From positions 1,054,001-1,118,000 of the forward strand of contig NZ_JAZAPB010000001.1 in NCBI RefSeq assembly GCF_036321025.1: a stretch of 64,000 bases of DNA. The letters run 5' to 3'. This stretch comes from Alteraurantiacibacter hainanensis (GTDB lineage: Bacteria > Pseudomonadota > Alphaproteobacteria > Sphingomonadales > Sphingomonadaceae). The position numbers and the translations under genes are program-made. Position 1 is the stretch's first letter; the number at the start of each line of letters is the position of its first letter. Shown piece after piece: positions 49,195 through 57,765 of this stretch. The notes below the pieces were generated by a model that was not told the DNA's origin, made no database searches, and saw only the letters and a program-made list of their open reading frames with translations.

Positions 49195-51648
49195 TCAGGC
49201 CGCCTTGCGAGCAAGCTTGGCCTGGCACTTGGCAATGTTGCGATCGACCTGAGACTTCCTCGCAGTCAGCGGTCGCATCGCCTCGAAATAGTGGATTGCC
49301 GTCTCGAACCGGCCAGCCTTCATCGCGCCCATGGCAGCGTGCTTGGCCCCGAATTCGTTTTCCGGGTCGATCTCGAACAGGCGCCTGCCCAGCTCGAGCT
49401 GCTTTTCGTATTGCGAGGCGTCGAGAACCCTGATCTGCTTCTTGAGCGCGGACGCGAGCTTGTACAACTCCTGATCGGCGCGCTCCCTTGCGCCGTCGAT
49501 CTTCGCCATTTTCTCAAGCAGGTCGCGGGCGTCGTCGAAACGCCCCTCGGCCGTCAGTTCGCGCGCCTGGCGCACGGCCTTGCCGACGAGGCTGTTGAGC
49601 TTGCCGCGGGCGTCTTCACGTTCCTTGTCGGAGCTCTCCTCGTCCGCCGCGATCAGCAGCAACTGGTCTATCGCGACACCGTACCGTTCGGCGTAGATGG
49701 CGGCACGCGCGACGTTCCACGCCAGGCGGCTGTCGAAGTCCTGCTGGGCGATCTCCTGCAGCAGATGATCGACGGCGGCGTCGTGATTTTCGAGTGCGTA
49801 GTGCGTGCGTCCGACAAGAAGGTGCATCTGCCGGAATTCGACCAGCGCGCTGCGCGCGATCCGGTATGTCTCCAGCAGCGCCTCGTAGTCGCTTTCCTTG
49901 TAGGCCTCGCGCGCCTGGTGAAGCAGGATCCTGTCCAGCTCGCGCCGCGGCTGGCGGGCCCGTCGGTCCTCGACCAGGAACGCCGCGTTGAGCCGCTGGG
50001 CCGCATTGAACAGATCGCCGGCGTCCAGCGATTCCTGTCCTTCCTTGAGCCAGCGCGAACGCCTGTTGTCGATCCACTGGCGTACTGCCGCGGCCTCTTC
50101 CTCCACGAAGTTCTCCGGCGCGGGCTCCTCGCGGAAAACCAGCAGCTGCGCACCGATCGCGTGGAGATCCGCCGCGCAGCACTTGGCCGCAAGGTCGAGA
50201 GCCAGTTCGTCGGACATGTGCCGCGACTGGCGCAGCAGATAGAGCAGGCGGTCGGCCGAACGCTTTTCGATGGCCGCCTTCCAGAGCACCGCCAGCGCGT
50301 CCTCGTGCTGGGGATAGCGCTCGAGCACGAGGGCGACCCATTCGTCCTTCTTCTCGGCAGCCTTGGGTCCGCGATCGAGCAGATCGAGAACTTCGCTGGC
50401 CGCTTCCAGAGCCGCCTCGCCGCGGAAAAACAGGTGCTTCCACCGGGTGATGGCCGTTTCGGTCTGCCCTACGTCGGCGGCGGCGCGCGCCACGGTAGCG
50501 TAGATGAGCGGCGATTCGATCTCGTCGGCCAGCAGCGTTTCCCCGAATTCGAGGGCTTCCTGCGGATCGCCGACCTCGTAGAGCGAGACCAGCCAGGCTT
50601 CCTGGTCGCCGTCGGAGAGATTGCACTCCTTGCCGCGCTCCTCGAAGAAGGCCAGCGCCAGTTCGTAGCTGCCGAGGCGATAGTCGAGACGAGCCCGCTC
50701 GAGCTGCAATCCCAGGTTCTGCGGGTAATGGCGCGCGGCGTTGCGCAGGCTCCGCGATGCCCTGAACACGCGCCCTTCTTCCAGGTCGCGGTTGTAGCGC
50801 GACTGGCTGAAGCCGGCGATATCCTCGTCGTCGTTGTCCGCACGCGGGGAAATGCCGTAATAGTGCGCGTTCCAGTCGCGGAAAAGCGCGTCCGAGAACG
50901 TGTCCGTGAAGTGGGTAAGGTCGCGGCCCTCGCTCTTCAGCGCATCTTCCTGCTCGATACGCTGCATAAGGCCGGTCGGGTTGTAGCAGACGATGTCCAG
51001 CTCTTCGCATGCTGTCTCGACATCGGTGATATTGCGATGGCGCTTGGGCAGGCGCTTGCCGTTCTCGTCGAGCGCATCGACGTGCGTGGTGACAACCAGC
51101 TTCTCGCGGCCGACCAGATCGACGATATCGGACAGGGCCGACTTGATGTCGTCCTTCGTATCCATGACGATACGAACGTCCTTCACCAGCTCCTGCTCGG
51201 CTTCCGGCAGACGGGTGAACTGGGGCTGGGCCTCCAGCCATTCGTGCAGGGCTTTCGGCGACGACCTTTCCGCCAGTTCGGAAAACCGGTTTCTGCGCTC
51301 GACTTCGGAGAACAGATCCTCGAAACGGCGATAGAGGTAGTTGATCTGCACCGCCGTTCCATCGACGGTGATGCGCTTCGCTGAGGAAACCTCGACCAGG
51401 TAGTGATCGGGCTGCGAGGCGAGCGCGGACTTCAGCTGCGTTTCGATACCGTGGCGAAAGACCAGCGACCTGACCCGCTCGGGAATGTCGATCTTCCCAT
51501 GCATGAAGCGCAACTGCTGCAGCGCTTCGTTGGCCGTGTGGGTAAAACCGTAATTCCGCGACTTTTCCAGAGCCACCATGTGGGTATTGCGCGCCCGCTT
51601 CAACGGAGTGTGGATACGGCAGGTACCGATGGGGCAGATAGTTGTCAT
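49195..51648 (-). CDS. tviD: TviD-like protein: SGNH/GSCFA-type acetyltransferase domain plus TPR solenoid
   Basis: The protein is 817 aa (TviD is 831 aa). The N-terminus MTTICPIGTCRIHTPLKR resembles the GSCFA/SGNH first block (GxC instead of GDS). Later VVTTHVDALD and DLTHFTDTFSDAL could supply the remaining SGNH residues. From about residue 300 on it is a long run of TPR-like helices (SLYEVGDPQEALEFGETLLA, LQLERARLDYRLGSYELALA). TviD is needed for Vi formation and is linked to O-acetylation. ATG 51646-51648 is used; earlier in-frame codons overlap the TviB end. It lies directly upstream of tviE (32-bp gap). Confidence 0.8.
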   Translation of the reverse strand: MTTICPIGTCRIHTPLKRARNTHMVALEKSRNYGFTHTANEALQQLRFMHGKIDIPERVRSLVFRHGIETQLKSALASQPDHYLVEVSSAKRITVDGTAVQINYLYRRFEDLFSEVERRNRFSELAERSSPKALHEWLEAQPQFTRLPEAEQELVKDVRIVMDTKDDIKSALSDIVDLVGREKLVVTTHVDALDENGKRLPKRHRNITDVETACEELDIVCYNPTGLMQRIEQEDALKSEGRDLTHFTDTFSDALFRDWNAHYYGISPRADNDDEDIAGFSQSRYNRDLEEGRVFRASRSLRNAARHYPQNLGLQLERARLDYRLGSYELALAFFEERGKECNLSDGDQEAWLVSLYEVGDPQEALEFGETLLADEIESPLIYATVARAAADVGQTETAITRWKHLFFRGEAALEAASEVLDLLDRGPKAAEKKDEWVALVLERYPQHEDALAVLWKAAIEKRSADRLLYLLRQSRHMSDELALDLAAKCCAADLHAIGAQLLVFREEPAPENFVEEEAAAVRQWIDNRRSRWLKEGQESLDAGDLFNAAQRLNAAFLVEDRRARQPRRELDRILLHQAREAYKESDYEALLETYRIARSALVEFRQMHLLVGRTHYALENHDAAVDHLLQEIAQQDFDSRLAWNVARAAIYAERYGVAIDQLLLIAADEESSDKEREDARGKLNSLVGKAVRQARELTAEGRFDDARDLLEKMAKIDGARERADQELYKLASALKKQIRVLDASQYEKQLELGRRLFEIDPENEFGAKHAAMGAMKAGRFETAIHYFEAMRPLTARKSQVDRNIAKCQAKLARKAA

Positions 51649-51664
51649 AATGTCTTCTAGCGGA

Positions 51665-52954
51665 TCACAACGACCAGTAATTGTAATTTTGTTCATAGTC
51701 CTGCGGAGACAGGATCGACTTCAGATCGACAAGCGCGCCGCCGTTCTTCAGGTTCTGTTCGATGAACGAACCGAGGTCGTTCATGAACACATCGTGCTGA
51801 ACCGCAACGACAAGTGCATCGAGATCGCTCAGACCGTCTCGCGGCGAAAGGTCGAAGCCATATTCATGCTTTACCTCATCTGAATTCGCCAGGGGGTCGT
51901 AGGCGATTACTTCCAGACCGAAACTTTTCAGCAACTCGACCAGTTCCAGAACCTTGCTGTTGCGCACGTCCGGCACGTTTTCCTTGAACGTGACCCCCAG
52001 CACGCCGACGCGCGAGCCGCGGATGGGGAAGCCGCTGGACGCCAGCATCTGCAACATCTCGGTAGCGACGTAGCGCGGCATGGAATCGTTGATGCGGCGA
52101 CCGGAGAGGATCACCTCGGGGTGATAGCCGAGCTCTTCCGCCTTCGACGTGAGGTAGTAGGGATCGACGCCGATACAGTGACCGCCGACCAGGCCCGGCC
52201 TGAAAGGAAGGAAATTCCACTTGGTGCCGGCCGCATCCAGCACTTCGGAAGTGCGAATGCCGGCCTTCCGGCAGATCCGGGCCAGTTCGTTCATCAGGGC
52301 GATGTTGATGTCGCGCTGGGTGTTCTCGAGGACCTTGGCGGCCTCGGCGACCTTGATCGACGTCGCCTTGTGGGTGCCCGCCTCGATGATGGTGCCGTAG
52401 AGTTCGGCCATCGCCTCGGTCGTCTCGGCATCCTCGCCGGAAACCACCTTCACGATCTTCTCGACCGGGTGCTGCTTGTCGCCCGGATTGATCCGCTCGG
52501 GGCTGTAGGCGATCTTGAAATCCTTGCCGGGTGCAAGGCCCGATTCCGCGGCCAGGATCGGCGCACAGATGTCTTCCGTGGCACCGGGAAACACGGTGGA
52601 TTCAAATACCACCGTGGTGCCGCGCTTCATGTTGGCGCCCACGGTGCGGCAGGCGCTTTCCAGGATCGAAAGGTCGGGCCGGCGCTGCTTGTCGACCGGG
52701 GTCGGCACGGCAACGATTACCACGTCGCACTCCCCGATGACCGCCGGATCAGACGACAGGCGCAGCGTGCTTGCCTGCAGTTGCTCGCTCGTGAGTTCGC
52801 CCGTCCTGTCGAAACCGTCGCGCAGTTCGGCGATGCGCGCTTCGGATACGTCGAAACCGACGACATTTTCGATCTTCCGGGAGAAGGAATGGGCCAGCGG
52901 CAAACCCACGTAGCCCAGGCCAACCACGCATAGATGCGCCTGATTGAAAGACAA
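51665..52954 (-). CDS. tviB: UDP-N-acetylglucosamine 6-dehydrogenase (TviB-like)
   Basis: The protein is 429 aa (TviB is 425). VVGLGYVGLPLAHSF is the NAD motif. AVPTPVDKQRRPDLS, VVFESTVFPGATED, FKIAYSPERINPGD and the catalytic cysteine in LVGGHCIGVDPYYL define the UDP-HexNAc dehydrogenase group that includes TviB and WbpO. It oxidises UDP-GlcNAc to UDP-GlcNAcA, the substrate of TviC. The start is TTG 52952-52954 with AAAGGA 6 nt upstream. ATG-less starts may hide it in some annotations. A promoter is visible at 53046-53073. Confidence 0.9.
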   Translation of the reverse strand: MSFNQAHLCVVGLGYVGLPLAHSFSRKIENVVGFDVSEARIAELRDGFDRTGELTSEQLQASTLRLSSDPAVIGECDVVIVAVPTPVDKQRRPDLSILESACRTVGANMKRGTTVVFESTVFPGATEDICAPILAAESGLAPGKDFKIAYSPERINPGDKQHPVEKIVKVVSGEDAETTEAMAELYGTIIEAGTHKATSIKVAEAAKVLENTQRDINIALMNELARICRKAGIRTSEVLDAAGTKWNFLPFRPGLVGGHCIGVDPYYLTSKAEELGYHPEVILSGRRINDSMPRYVATEMLQMLASSGFPIRGSRVGVLGVTFKENVPDVRNSKVLELVELLKSFGLEVIAYDPLANSDEVKHEYGFDLSPRDGLSDLDALVVAVQHDVFMNDLGSFIEQNLKNGGALVDLKSILSPQDYEQNYNYWSL

Positions 52955-53011
52955 AATCGATCCTTTGAATTGCTGCAAGATGGCTCAAGCGACTGGCTTG
53001 TCGCATCTAAC

Positions 53012-53036
53012 GGTGCCCTCCTTGCCATCGGGCACC
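53012..53036 (-). promoter_or_regulatory. Leader hairpin upstream of tviB
   Basis: GGTGCCC (53012-53018) and GGGCACC (53030-53036) are perfect arms with an 11-nt loop that includes AAGGAGG on the minus strand. It lies between the likely transcription start and the TTG start of tviB. No RfaH-type ops/JUMPstart sequence (GGCGGTAG) was seen in this leader. Confidence 0.35.
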
Positions 53037-53045
53037 GGGTGCGCG

Positions 53046-53073
53046 CCTATAACACACTGGGAATTACCGTCAA
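53046..53073 (-). promoter_or_regulatory. Candidate promoter of the tviB-vexL operon
   Basis: Read on the minus strand, TTGACG (53073-53068), a 16-bp spacer and TATAGG (53051-53046) form a good sigma-70-like promoter. It overlaps the end of the upstream glycosyltransferase gene by little or nothing and gives a leader of about 85 nt. Confidence 0.5.
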
Positions 53074-53074
53074 T

Positions 53075-54211
53075 TCAGGGGTGATCCGGACCTTTTTCGT
53101 TCATCAGGCGCAATTCCTTCTCCACCACAATGTCCATCGCCAGCGTCTCGCGAATACGCTGAGCCGCGGCGCGCGATTTCGACAGGAACAGTTGCGGGTC
53201 TTCCGCCATCGCGATCAGCCCGCGCGCCAGGTCCTCGTGATCCTCTGCCGGGGCCAACCAGGCGCAGGTCTGGTCGGCGAATTCGGGCACCGCGCCAACC
53301 GAATTCGTCACCGGAACCAGTCCCGAGGACATGGCCTCGTCGCGGGCGACGCCCTGCGCGTCGTTGCGCGTTGGACACAGGAAGATGCCCGCCGTCCGGT
53401 GCAGTTCGGCAATGCGCTGCTGGGTGATGAAGGTCTTCTCTAGATGGACGTTGGGAAAGTGGGCGATCGGCCCCGTCATCTCCTCGAACAGATGCCCGTC
53501 GCCGATGAAGCGGAAGCGAAACCGGTCGAACAGTTCATGGGATGCGATAAGCCGAATGGCCTTCGCCGACAGGTCGTTGGCATAGCGCCAGTCGCTGAAC
53601 GGTCTGACGGTGAGAACCTCGAACCGGTCGCTTTCGACCTTGGGCTGGTGCCGGAACAGCTCGGTATCGACCGGACTGGGAAGCACGGTCCAGCGCGGGA
53701 GTTCGCGGCCGACGGCGCGAAAGGCCTCGTCGGCGGCAAACTGCGAAACGAAGACCAGGCGAAAATTGCCCGGCCAGCGAGTCGTCAGGTCCTGCCAGTA
53801 GGCGATGCGCCGATTGAACGTGTCACGCGCCTTGATCCAGCGTTCGCGGTTGTGCTCCTCGCGCTCGGTTACCTCGTAGAAGGGCATGATTTCCGCACCG
53901 TAGATCCAGCCGTGGACCGGGATTTCGGGCGGGACGCCTTCGATGACCTCGGCGAAATCGTCGCCTGGAGCGTGCAGCGCGACCGTATCGGGCCGCTCAT
54001 GCCGAATCAGATCTGCTGCCTTCGCCGGTGTGAGCACCTGCACCCTCACCCCGTCGTATTCGTACGAATCGACGGGCGGGCGGTGGTGCCGCCAGATCAC
54101 CGTCACCCGGTGGCCGAGCGCGCGATAGGCCAGCGCGCGGCGATGAACGAAGCCGTGGTTGTAAAGGCGTTCGGTCGATGGATAGCCGCGCGAGACGATG
54201 ACGATGTGCAT
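53075..54211 (-). CDS. GT4-family glycosyltransferase at the head of the capsule locus
   Basis: The protein is 378 aa. HIVIVSRGYPSTERLYNHGF opens a GT-B acceptor domain. VLPSPVDTELFRHQ, FRFRFIGDGHLFEEM and CPTRNDAQGVARDEAMSSGL are the GT4 donor-domain motifs (E-x7-E type). Salmonella Vi has no such extra transferase next to tviB, so it may add a side sugar or build the initiating glycan. ATG 54209-54211 is used; a start at about 54244 is possible. It is separated from tviB by 120 bp with its own promoter, so it may be a separate unit. Confidence 0.8.
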   Translation of the reverse strand: MHIVIVSRGYPSTERLYNHGFVHRRALAYRALGHRVTVIWRHHRPPVDSYEYDGVRVQVLTPAKAADLIRHERPDTVALHAPGDDFAEVIEGVPPEIPVHGWIYGAEIMPFYEVTEREEHNRERWIKARDTFNRRIAYWQDLTTRWPGNFRLVFVSQFAADEAFRAVGRELPRWTVLPSPVDTELFRHQPKVESDRFEVLTVRPFSDWRYANDLSAKAIRLIASHELFDRFRFRFIGDGHLFEEMTGPIAHFPNVHLEKTFITQQRIAELHRTAGIFLCPTRNDAQGVARDEAMSSGLVPVTNSVGAVPEFADQTCAWLAPAEDHEDLARGLIAMAEDPQLFLSKSRAAAQRIRETLAMDIVVEKELRLMNEKGPDHP

Positions 54212-54287
54212 GCGCGCGTCGCTATCCGGCAAACGCCGGGGCATCAATGCCGTATGCCGGCATGAAAGACCGAGAATGTCGGGAAAA

Positions 54288-54362
54288 TGGAGCGGGCGAG
54301 GCGATTCGAACGCCCGACCCCAACCTTGGCAAGGTTGTGCTCTACCCCTGAGCTACGCCCGC
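54288..54362 (-). tRNA. tRNA-Gly (anticodon GCC)
   Basis: Read on the minus strand, the acceptor arms GCGGGCG and CGCCCGC pair fully. The D-arm is GCTC...GAGC. The anticodon stem CAACC/GGTTG carries TTGCCAA with anticodon GCC. The T-arm has TTCGAAT, and CCA is encoded at the 3' end (54290-54288). The 3' end points to the capsule locus 76 bp away. Confidence 0.97.
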
Positions 54363-54552
54363 TCACTGACGTACCCGGAAACAGCCGTCCGGGTGGGGAG
54401 CGGGGCGGTTAGCACCAGTCCCCTGACCCCGCAAGGGCAAAATTGCCCTCGTCGCACAAAGCGTGGCGAAGGGCCGGATGCCCCTTCACATCGGGCACAC
54501 AAACGCCACATTGTGCGGCAAGACATTACGCAAAAATCACAGGAGCAGAGAC

Positions 54553-55485
54553 TTGGCGAGCATGGGCCTTAGCATGGAAGAACAAAAGGCAGTCGAACAG
54601 TTCCGCAAGGAAGTGGTCGACCCAAGCCAGACCAAGCTGGTCATTCTGGATTTCTGGGCCGAGTGGTGCGGACCGTGCAAGGCCCTGACCCCGGTGCTGG
54701 AAAAGGTTGCCGCCGAATACGCCGACAAGGGCGTGATCCTGGCAAAGATCAACGTGGACGAGCAGAAGTTCATCGCCAGCCAGTTCCAGGTGCAGTCGAT
54801 CCCCACCGTCTACGCCATGTTCCAGGGCCAGCCCGTGGCCGACCTGACCCCCGCGCGCACCGAATCGCAACTTAAGCAGGCGCTGGACGAGATCCTAAAG
54901 CAGGTGCCCGTGCAGGCAGGCGCGTCTGACGGCCAGGGCGGCGAGGGACAGCAGGCGCCCGATATCGATCAGCTTGTGGCCATGGGCGAGAAGGTGCTGG
55001 CGGACGGCGACGCCGAGCGCGCAGCCTCTGTCTTCATGCAGCTGGCGCAGATGGCGCCTGACAAGGCCGAAGTGCATTCGGGACTGATCCGCGCGCTGGT
55101 GGCTGCCGGACAGGCGGACGCGGCGCAGCAGGCCTACGATGCCCTGCCCCAGGAGATGAAGGACGATCCGCTGGTTCAGCAGGCGCACAGCGCGCTGGAG
55201 CTTGCCGGCACGCAGGTGGATACGGGCGAACTCGACAGGCTGCGCAAGGCCGCCGCGGAGCGGCCCGCCGATACCGAGGCGCAGATCGCATTTGCCGAAG
55301 CCGCCTTCGCCGCCGGCGAGCGGGACGAGGCCGCCGAGGTGCTGCTCCGCTCCATCGAAGGCGGAGGGGAGGAAGGCAACGCCGAGGCGAAGGAAAAGCT
55401 TCTCAAGATGTTCGAGGCCGTGGGCATGGAAGACCCGTGGGTTTCCACCCAGCGCCGCAAGCTATCGCTGTTGCTGTTCGGATGA
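54553..55485 (+). CDS. Thioredoxin-TPR protein (CnoX/YbbN-like)
   Basis: The protein is 310 aa. The thioredoxin domain (to about 115) has DFWAEWCGPCKAL with an intact CxxC and IPTVYAMFQGQP with cis-Pro. The C-terminal half is helical TPR-like (MGEKVLADGDAERAASVFMQ). This is the architecture of YbbN/CnoX, a chaperedoxin that protects proteins under oxidative stress. TTG 54553 is chosen because AGGAG (54541-54545) is at 7-nt spacing; ATG 54562 would be 16 nt away. It is coupled by ATGA to the Lon-N-domain gene. Confidence 0.88.
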   Translation: MASMGLSMEEQKAVEQFRKEVVDPSQTKLVILDFWAEWCGPCKALTPVLEKVAAEYADKGVILAKINVDEQKFIASQFQVQSIPTVYAMFQGQPVADLTPARTESQLKQALDEILKQVPVQAGASDGQGGEGQQAPDIDQLVAMGEKVLADGDAERAASVFMQLAQMAPDKAEVHSGLIRALVAAGQADAAQQAYDALPQEMKDDPLVQQAHSALELAGTQVDTGELDRLRKAAAERPADTEAQIAFAEAAFAAGERDEAAEVLLRSIEGGGEEGNAEAKEKLLKMFEAVGMEDPWVSTQRRKLSLLLFG

Positions 55486-56093
55486 GCAGGAAGCTCTCGA
55501 TCTTCCCGCTCACCGGAGCGATCCTGTTTCCCGGTCTGCAACTGCCGCTGCACATCTTCGAGCCGCGCTACCGTGCCATGATTGGTGATGCCCTGGCGCG
55601 CGATCGGCGCATCGGCATGATCCAGCCCGCAGACAGCGTCGAGAACGCGCCGCTCTACGATATCGGCTGCGTGGGCAAGATCGACGATGTCGAAACCAGC
55701 GAGGACGGACGCTACAACATCGTGCTGACCGGCGAGGCGCGCTTTCGCGTGCTGCGTGAACTGGAAGTCACCACGCCGTTCCGCCAGGTGGAGGCGGAGC
55801 TGATCGACGAGCCGAAGGAGGAATTCCTCACCCTGGGCGAACGCGCCAGCTTCGAACACGAATCGCGCAAGTTCGCCGACAGCCAGGGCTATGCCATCGA
55901 CTGGGACTCGGTCGCCCGGCTGGACGATGTTTCGCTGATCAACGGCGTCTCCCAGATCGCACCGTTCGACGCCGCGGCCAAGCAGGCACTGCTGGAAGCG
56001 CCTAACCTTCGCGAGCGCTGCGACCTGCTGGTGCAGCTGATGGAATTCTTCGGCCGCGGCGATCCCGACGACGAGCACGTGACACTTCAGTAG
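55482..56093 (+). CDS. LON substrate-binding-domain protein
   Basis: The protein is 203 aa. The start SIFPLTGAILFPGLQLPLHI and FEPRYRAMIGDAL is the N-terminal substrate-binding domain of Lon protease. GCVGKIDDVE and ARFRVL follow. There is no ATPase or protease part, as in the stand-alone YcaA-type proteins. A substrate-recruiting role is assumed for the family. It is translationally coupled to the thioredoxin-TPR gene (ATGA, 55482-55485), which suggests a joint role in protein quality control. Confidence 0.9.
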   Translation: MSRKLSIFPLTGAILFPGLQLPLHIFEPRYRAMIGDALARDRRIGMIQPADSVENAPLYDIGCVGKIDDVETSEDGRYNIVLTGEARFRVLRELEVTTPFRQVEAELIDEPKEEFLTLGERASFEHESRKFADSQGYAIDWDSVARLDDVSLINGVSQIAPFDAAAKQALLEAPNLRERCDLLVQLMEFFGRGDPDDEHVTLQ

Positions 56094-56327
56094 TTTGTTT
56101 TCCGAAGCCGCCTCCGCGGCTTCGTCCTCGCTAGATGCGCAGCAAGCTGCGCCCGCTGCGGGCGGGCGGTCGCCCTTGCGGCCCGCTAGATGCGGACCGT
56201 TCCCAGTCCTTGTCCATGAATTTCGCACGGGACACGGGCGCGAAGCGACCGCAAGCGCGAATGCGCGCCCGAGCTAATGCGAGGAAAGCCAAGCAGCGCG
56301 GACGCGCTGCGCCCGGCGCTTGAGGGG
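56094..56327. repeat. GC-rich intergenic segment with hairpins and a repeated decamer
   Basis: There is no gene here. GAAGCCGC/GCGGCTTC (56104-56111/56116-56123) is a perfect stem that may terminate the LON gene. GCGCAGC-AA-GCTGCGC (56137-56152) and GGGCG/CGCCC follow. The decamer GCTAGATGCG occurs twice (near 56130 and 56185). Such spacer elements recur in sphingomonad genomes in my recollection, so this may be an interspersed repeat. A second copy was not seen in the window. Confidence 0.4.
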
Positions 56328-56948
56328 CTAAAGCAAAAAGGCGCCCCGCAGCCCGTCGATCACGTACTGGGCCGCCAGCGCGGCCAGCAGCACGCCGAGC
56401 AAGCGAGTGATCACCGCTTCCACGCGGTCGCCGAGCAGCTTTATCAGCGGGCCTGCGGCAATCAGCGCGATCATCGTGAGCAGCAGCACGGAAACGAGCG
56501 CGCCCAGCACCACCAGCGAAGCCTCGAGGCCCTGCGCCTCGTTCATCAGCAGCATGATGGCGGCAATCGCTCCGGGTCCGGCCAGCATCGGCATGGCCAT
56601 CGGAAACACCGAGACATCCTCGACATGTTCGCGCGTGGCGCGCTCGGCGCGTTCCTCGCGGCGCTGGGTGCGCTTCTCGAACACCATTTCCCAGGCGATC
56701 CAGAACAGCATCAGGCCGCCCGCGATGCGGAAGGAATCCAGCTCGATGTGCAGCGCGCTCAGCAGGTCCTGCCCGAACAGGGCGAAGACCAGCAGGATGA
56801 TCAGCGCGATCAGGCTGGCGCGGATCGCCATGATGCGCCGTTCTGCCGGGGTCGCCCCCTTGGTCAGCCCGGCATAGATCGGCGCGCAGCCAGGCGGGTC
56901 GATCACCACGAACAGGGTGATGAAAGCGGAGATGAACAGCTGTTCCAT
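56328..56948 (-). CDS. MarC family integral membrane protein
   Basis: The protein is 206 aa with six hydrophobic segments. ITLFVVIDPPGCAPIYAGLT at the N-terminus, GGLMLFWIAWEMVF and FPMAMPMLAGPGAIAAIMLL are MarC/UPF0056 signatures. The family is thought to be transporters; the old link to multiple antibiotic resistance is not supported. It is followed by little else on its strand and preceded by the lipoprotein gene at 56952 with only 3 bp between, so the two form one unit. Confidence 0.9.
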   Translation of the reverse strand: MEQLFISAFITLFVVIDPPGCAPIYAGLTKGATPAERRIMAIRASLIALIILLVFALFGQDLLSALHIELDSFRIAGGLMLFWIAWEMVFEKRTQRREERAERATREHVEDVSVFPMAMPMLAGPGAIAAIMLLMNEAQGLEASLVVLGALVSVLLLTMIALIAAGPLIKLLGDRVEAVITRLLGVLLAALAAQYVIDGLRGAFLL

Positions 56949-56951
56949 CGT

Positions 56952-57710
56952 CTATTCGCCTGCCGGAATGGCGAGATCGACCACCTGCTGCCAGCCGCCG
57001 TCGCGCAGATACCAGGCGCGCACGGTGCGCGAGCCATCGGCTTGGAGGATGGACTGCCAGGTCAGGCTGGAATCCTCCGCCGTCGAGGCACTTGTGGCGA
57101 CACCGGTGACCGCCAGCGGAAGCGCCGACTGGCCCGCATCGGGCTGGCATTCGGCGACGCGCCCGGTGATCGAGGACATGCCTTCCACGACGATCGCGTC
57201 TTCGGGCAAGTCCGCGTCCGGTTCGGGCACGGGCTGGGGATCGTCGGGCGTGCCGGTGTCGTAGATCCACTTGTAGCTGTTGTCGCGCTGCAGTTCCCAC
57301 ACCGTGACATAGTCGCCGACCACTCCGTTGGGGCGGACGAACCTGCCCAGGGTCACAGCCAGCGAGCCATCGCAGCTGGACCATACGTCGGTAGGTGCCC
57401 AGCGGATCGGTTCGGGCGGGTCTTCCAGCCCGGAAAGCAGTTCGCTCGCCGGAGCGAAGCCATCGGGCGCGTCCATCATGGCATCGTCGGCGGCATAGGC
57501 GCGAAAGGCCGTCCAATTGCCTTCCTCGCGCGCCATCTTGGCGAAGGCGAAGTCGGCGGCGGCCACGCGGCCCGGATCGCCGATGCTGCCCTGCCGTTCC
57601 AGGAACTGCGTCGCCGAACGGGATTCGCGCGATTGGCGGCGTTGTTCGGGGGTGGAACAGGCGGCCAGCGCGGCAACGGCGGCAAGGGCGATGGCGATGC
57701 GTGAGATCAT
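56952..57710 (-). CDS. Hypothetical lipoprotein
   Basis: The protein is 252 aa. The lipobox LAAC gives Cys 18. The mature part has DFAFAKMAREEGNWTAFRAY and WAPTDVWSSCDGSLAVTLG, resembling NTF2-like folds (Cys at WSSCDG). I do not assign a function. ATG 57708-57710 starts the signal peptide; the frame is open 36 bp further up. It lies 3 bp upstream of the marC-like gene on the same strand. Confidence 0.68.
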   Translation of the reverse strand: MISRIAIALAAVAALAACSTPEQRRQSRESRSATQFLERQGSIGDPGRVAAADFAFAKMAREEGNWTAFRAYAADDAMMDAPDGFAPASELLSGLEDPPEPIRWAPTDVWSSCDGSLAVTLGRFVRPNGVVGDYVTVWELQRDNSYKWIYDTGTPDDPQPVPEPDADLPEDAIVVEGMSSITGRVAECQPDAGQSALPLAVTGVATSASTAEDSSLTWQSILQADGSRTVRAWYLRDGGWQQVVDLAIPAGE

Positions 57711-57765
57711 GATCGCGCCCCTGCTCCCGCGCCTGCGCTTTGTCAAAGGTTGCGGCCCCGCCCGC

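Noticed and set aside
39030..54211. Group 2 or 3 E. coli kps-type capsule
   Set aside because: The export genes alone would fit, but the TviB, TviC, TviD, TviE, VexE set and the VexL-like lyase with viaB order fit Vi much better; no kpsS, kpsC or kpsF-like genes are present.
54198..54572. 124-aa + strand open frame
   Set aside because: It translates the antisense of tRNA-Gly (a well-known NARPQPWQGCALPLSYAR artefact).
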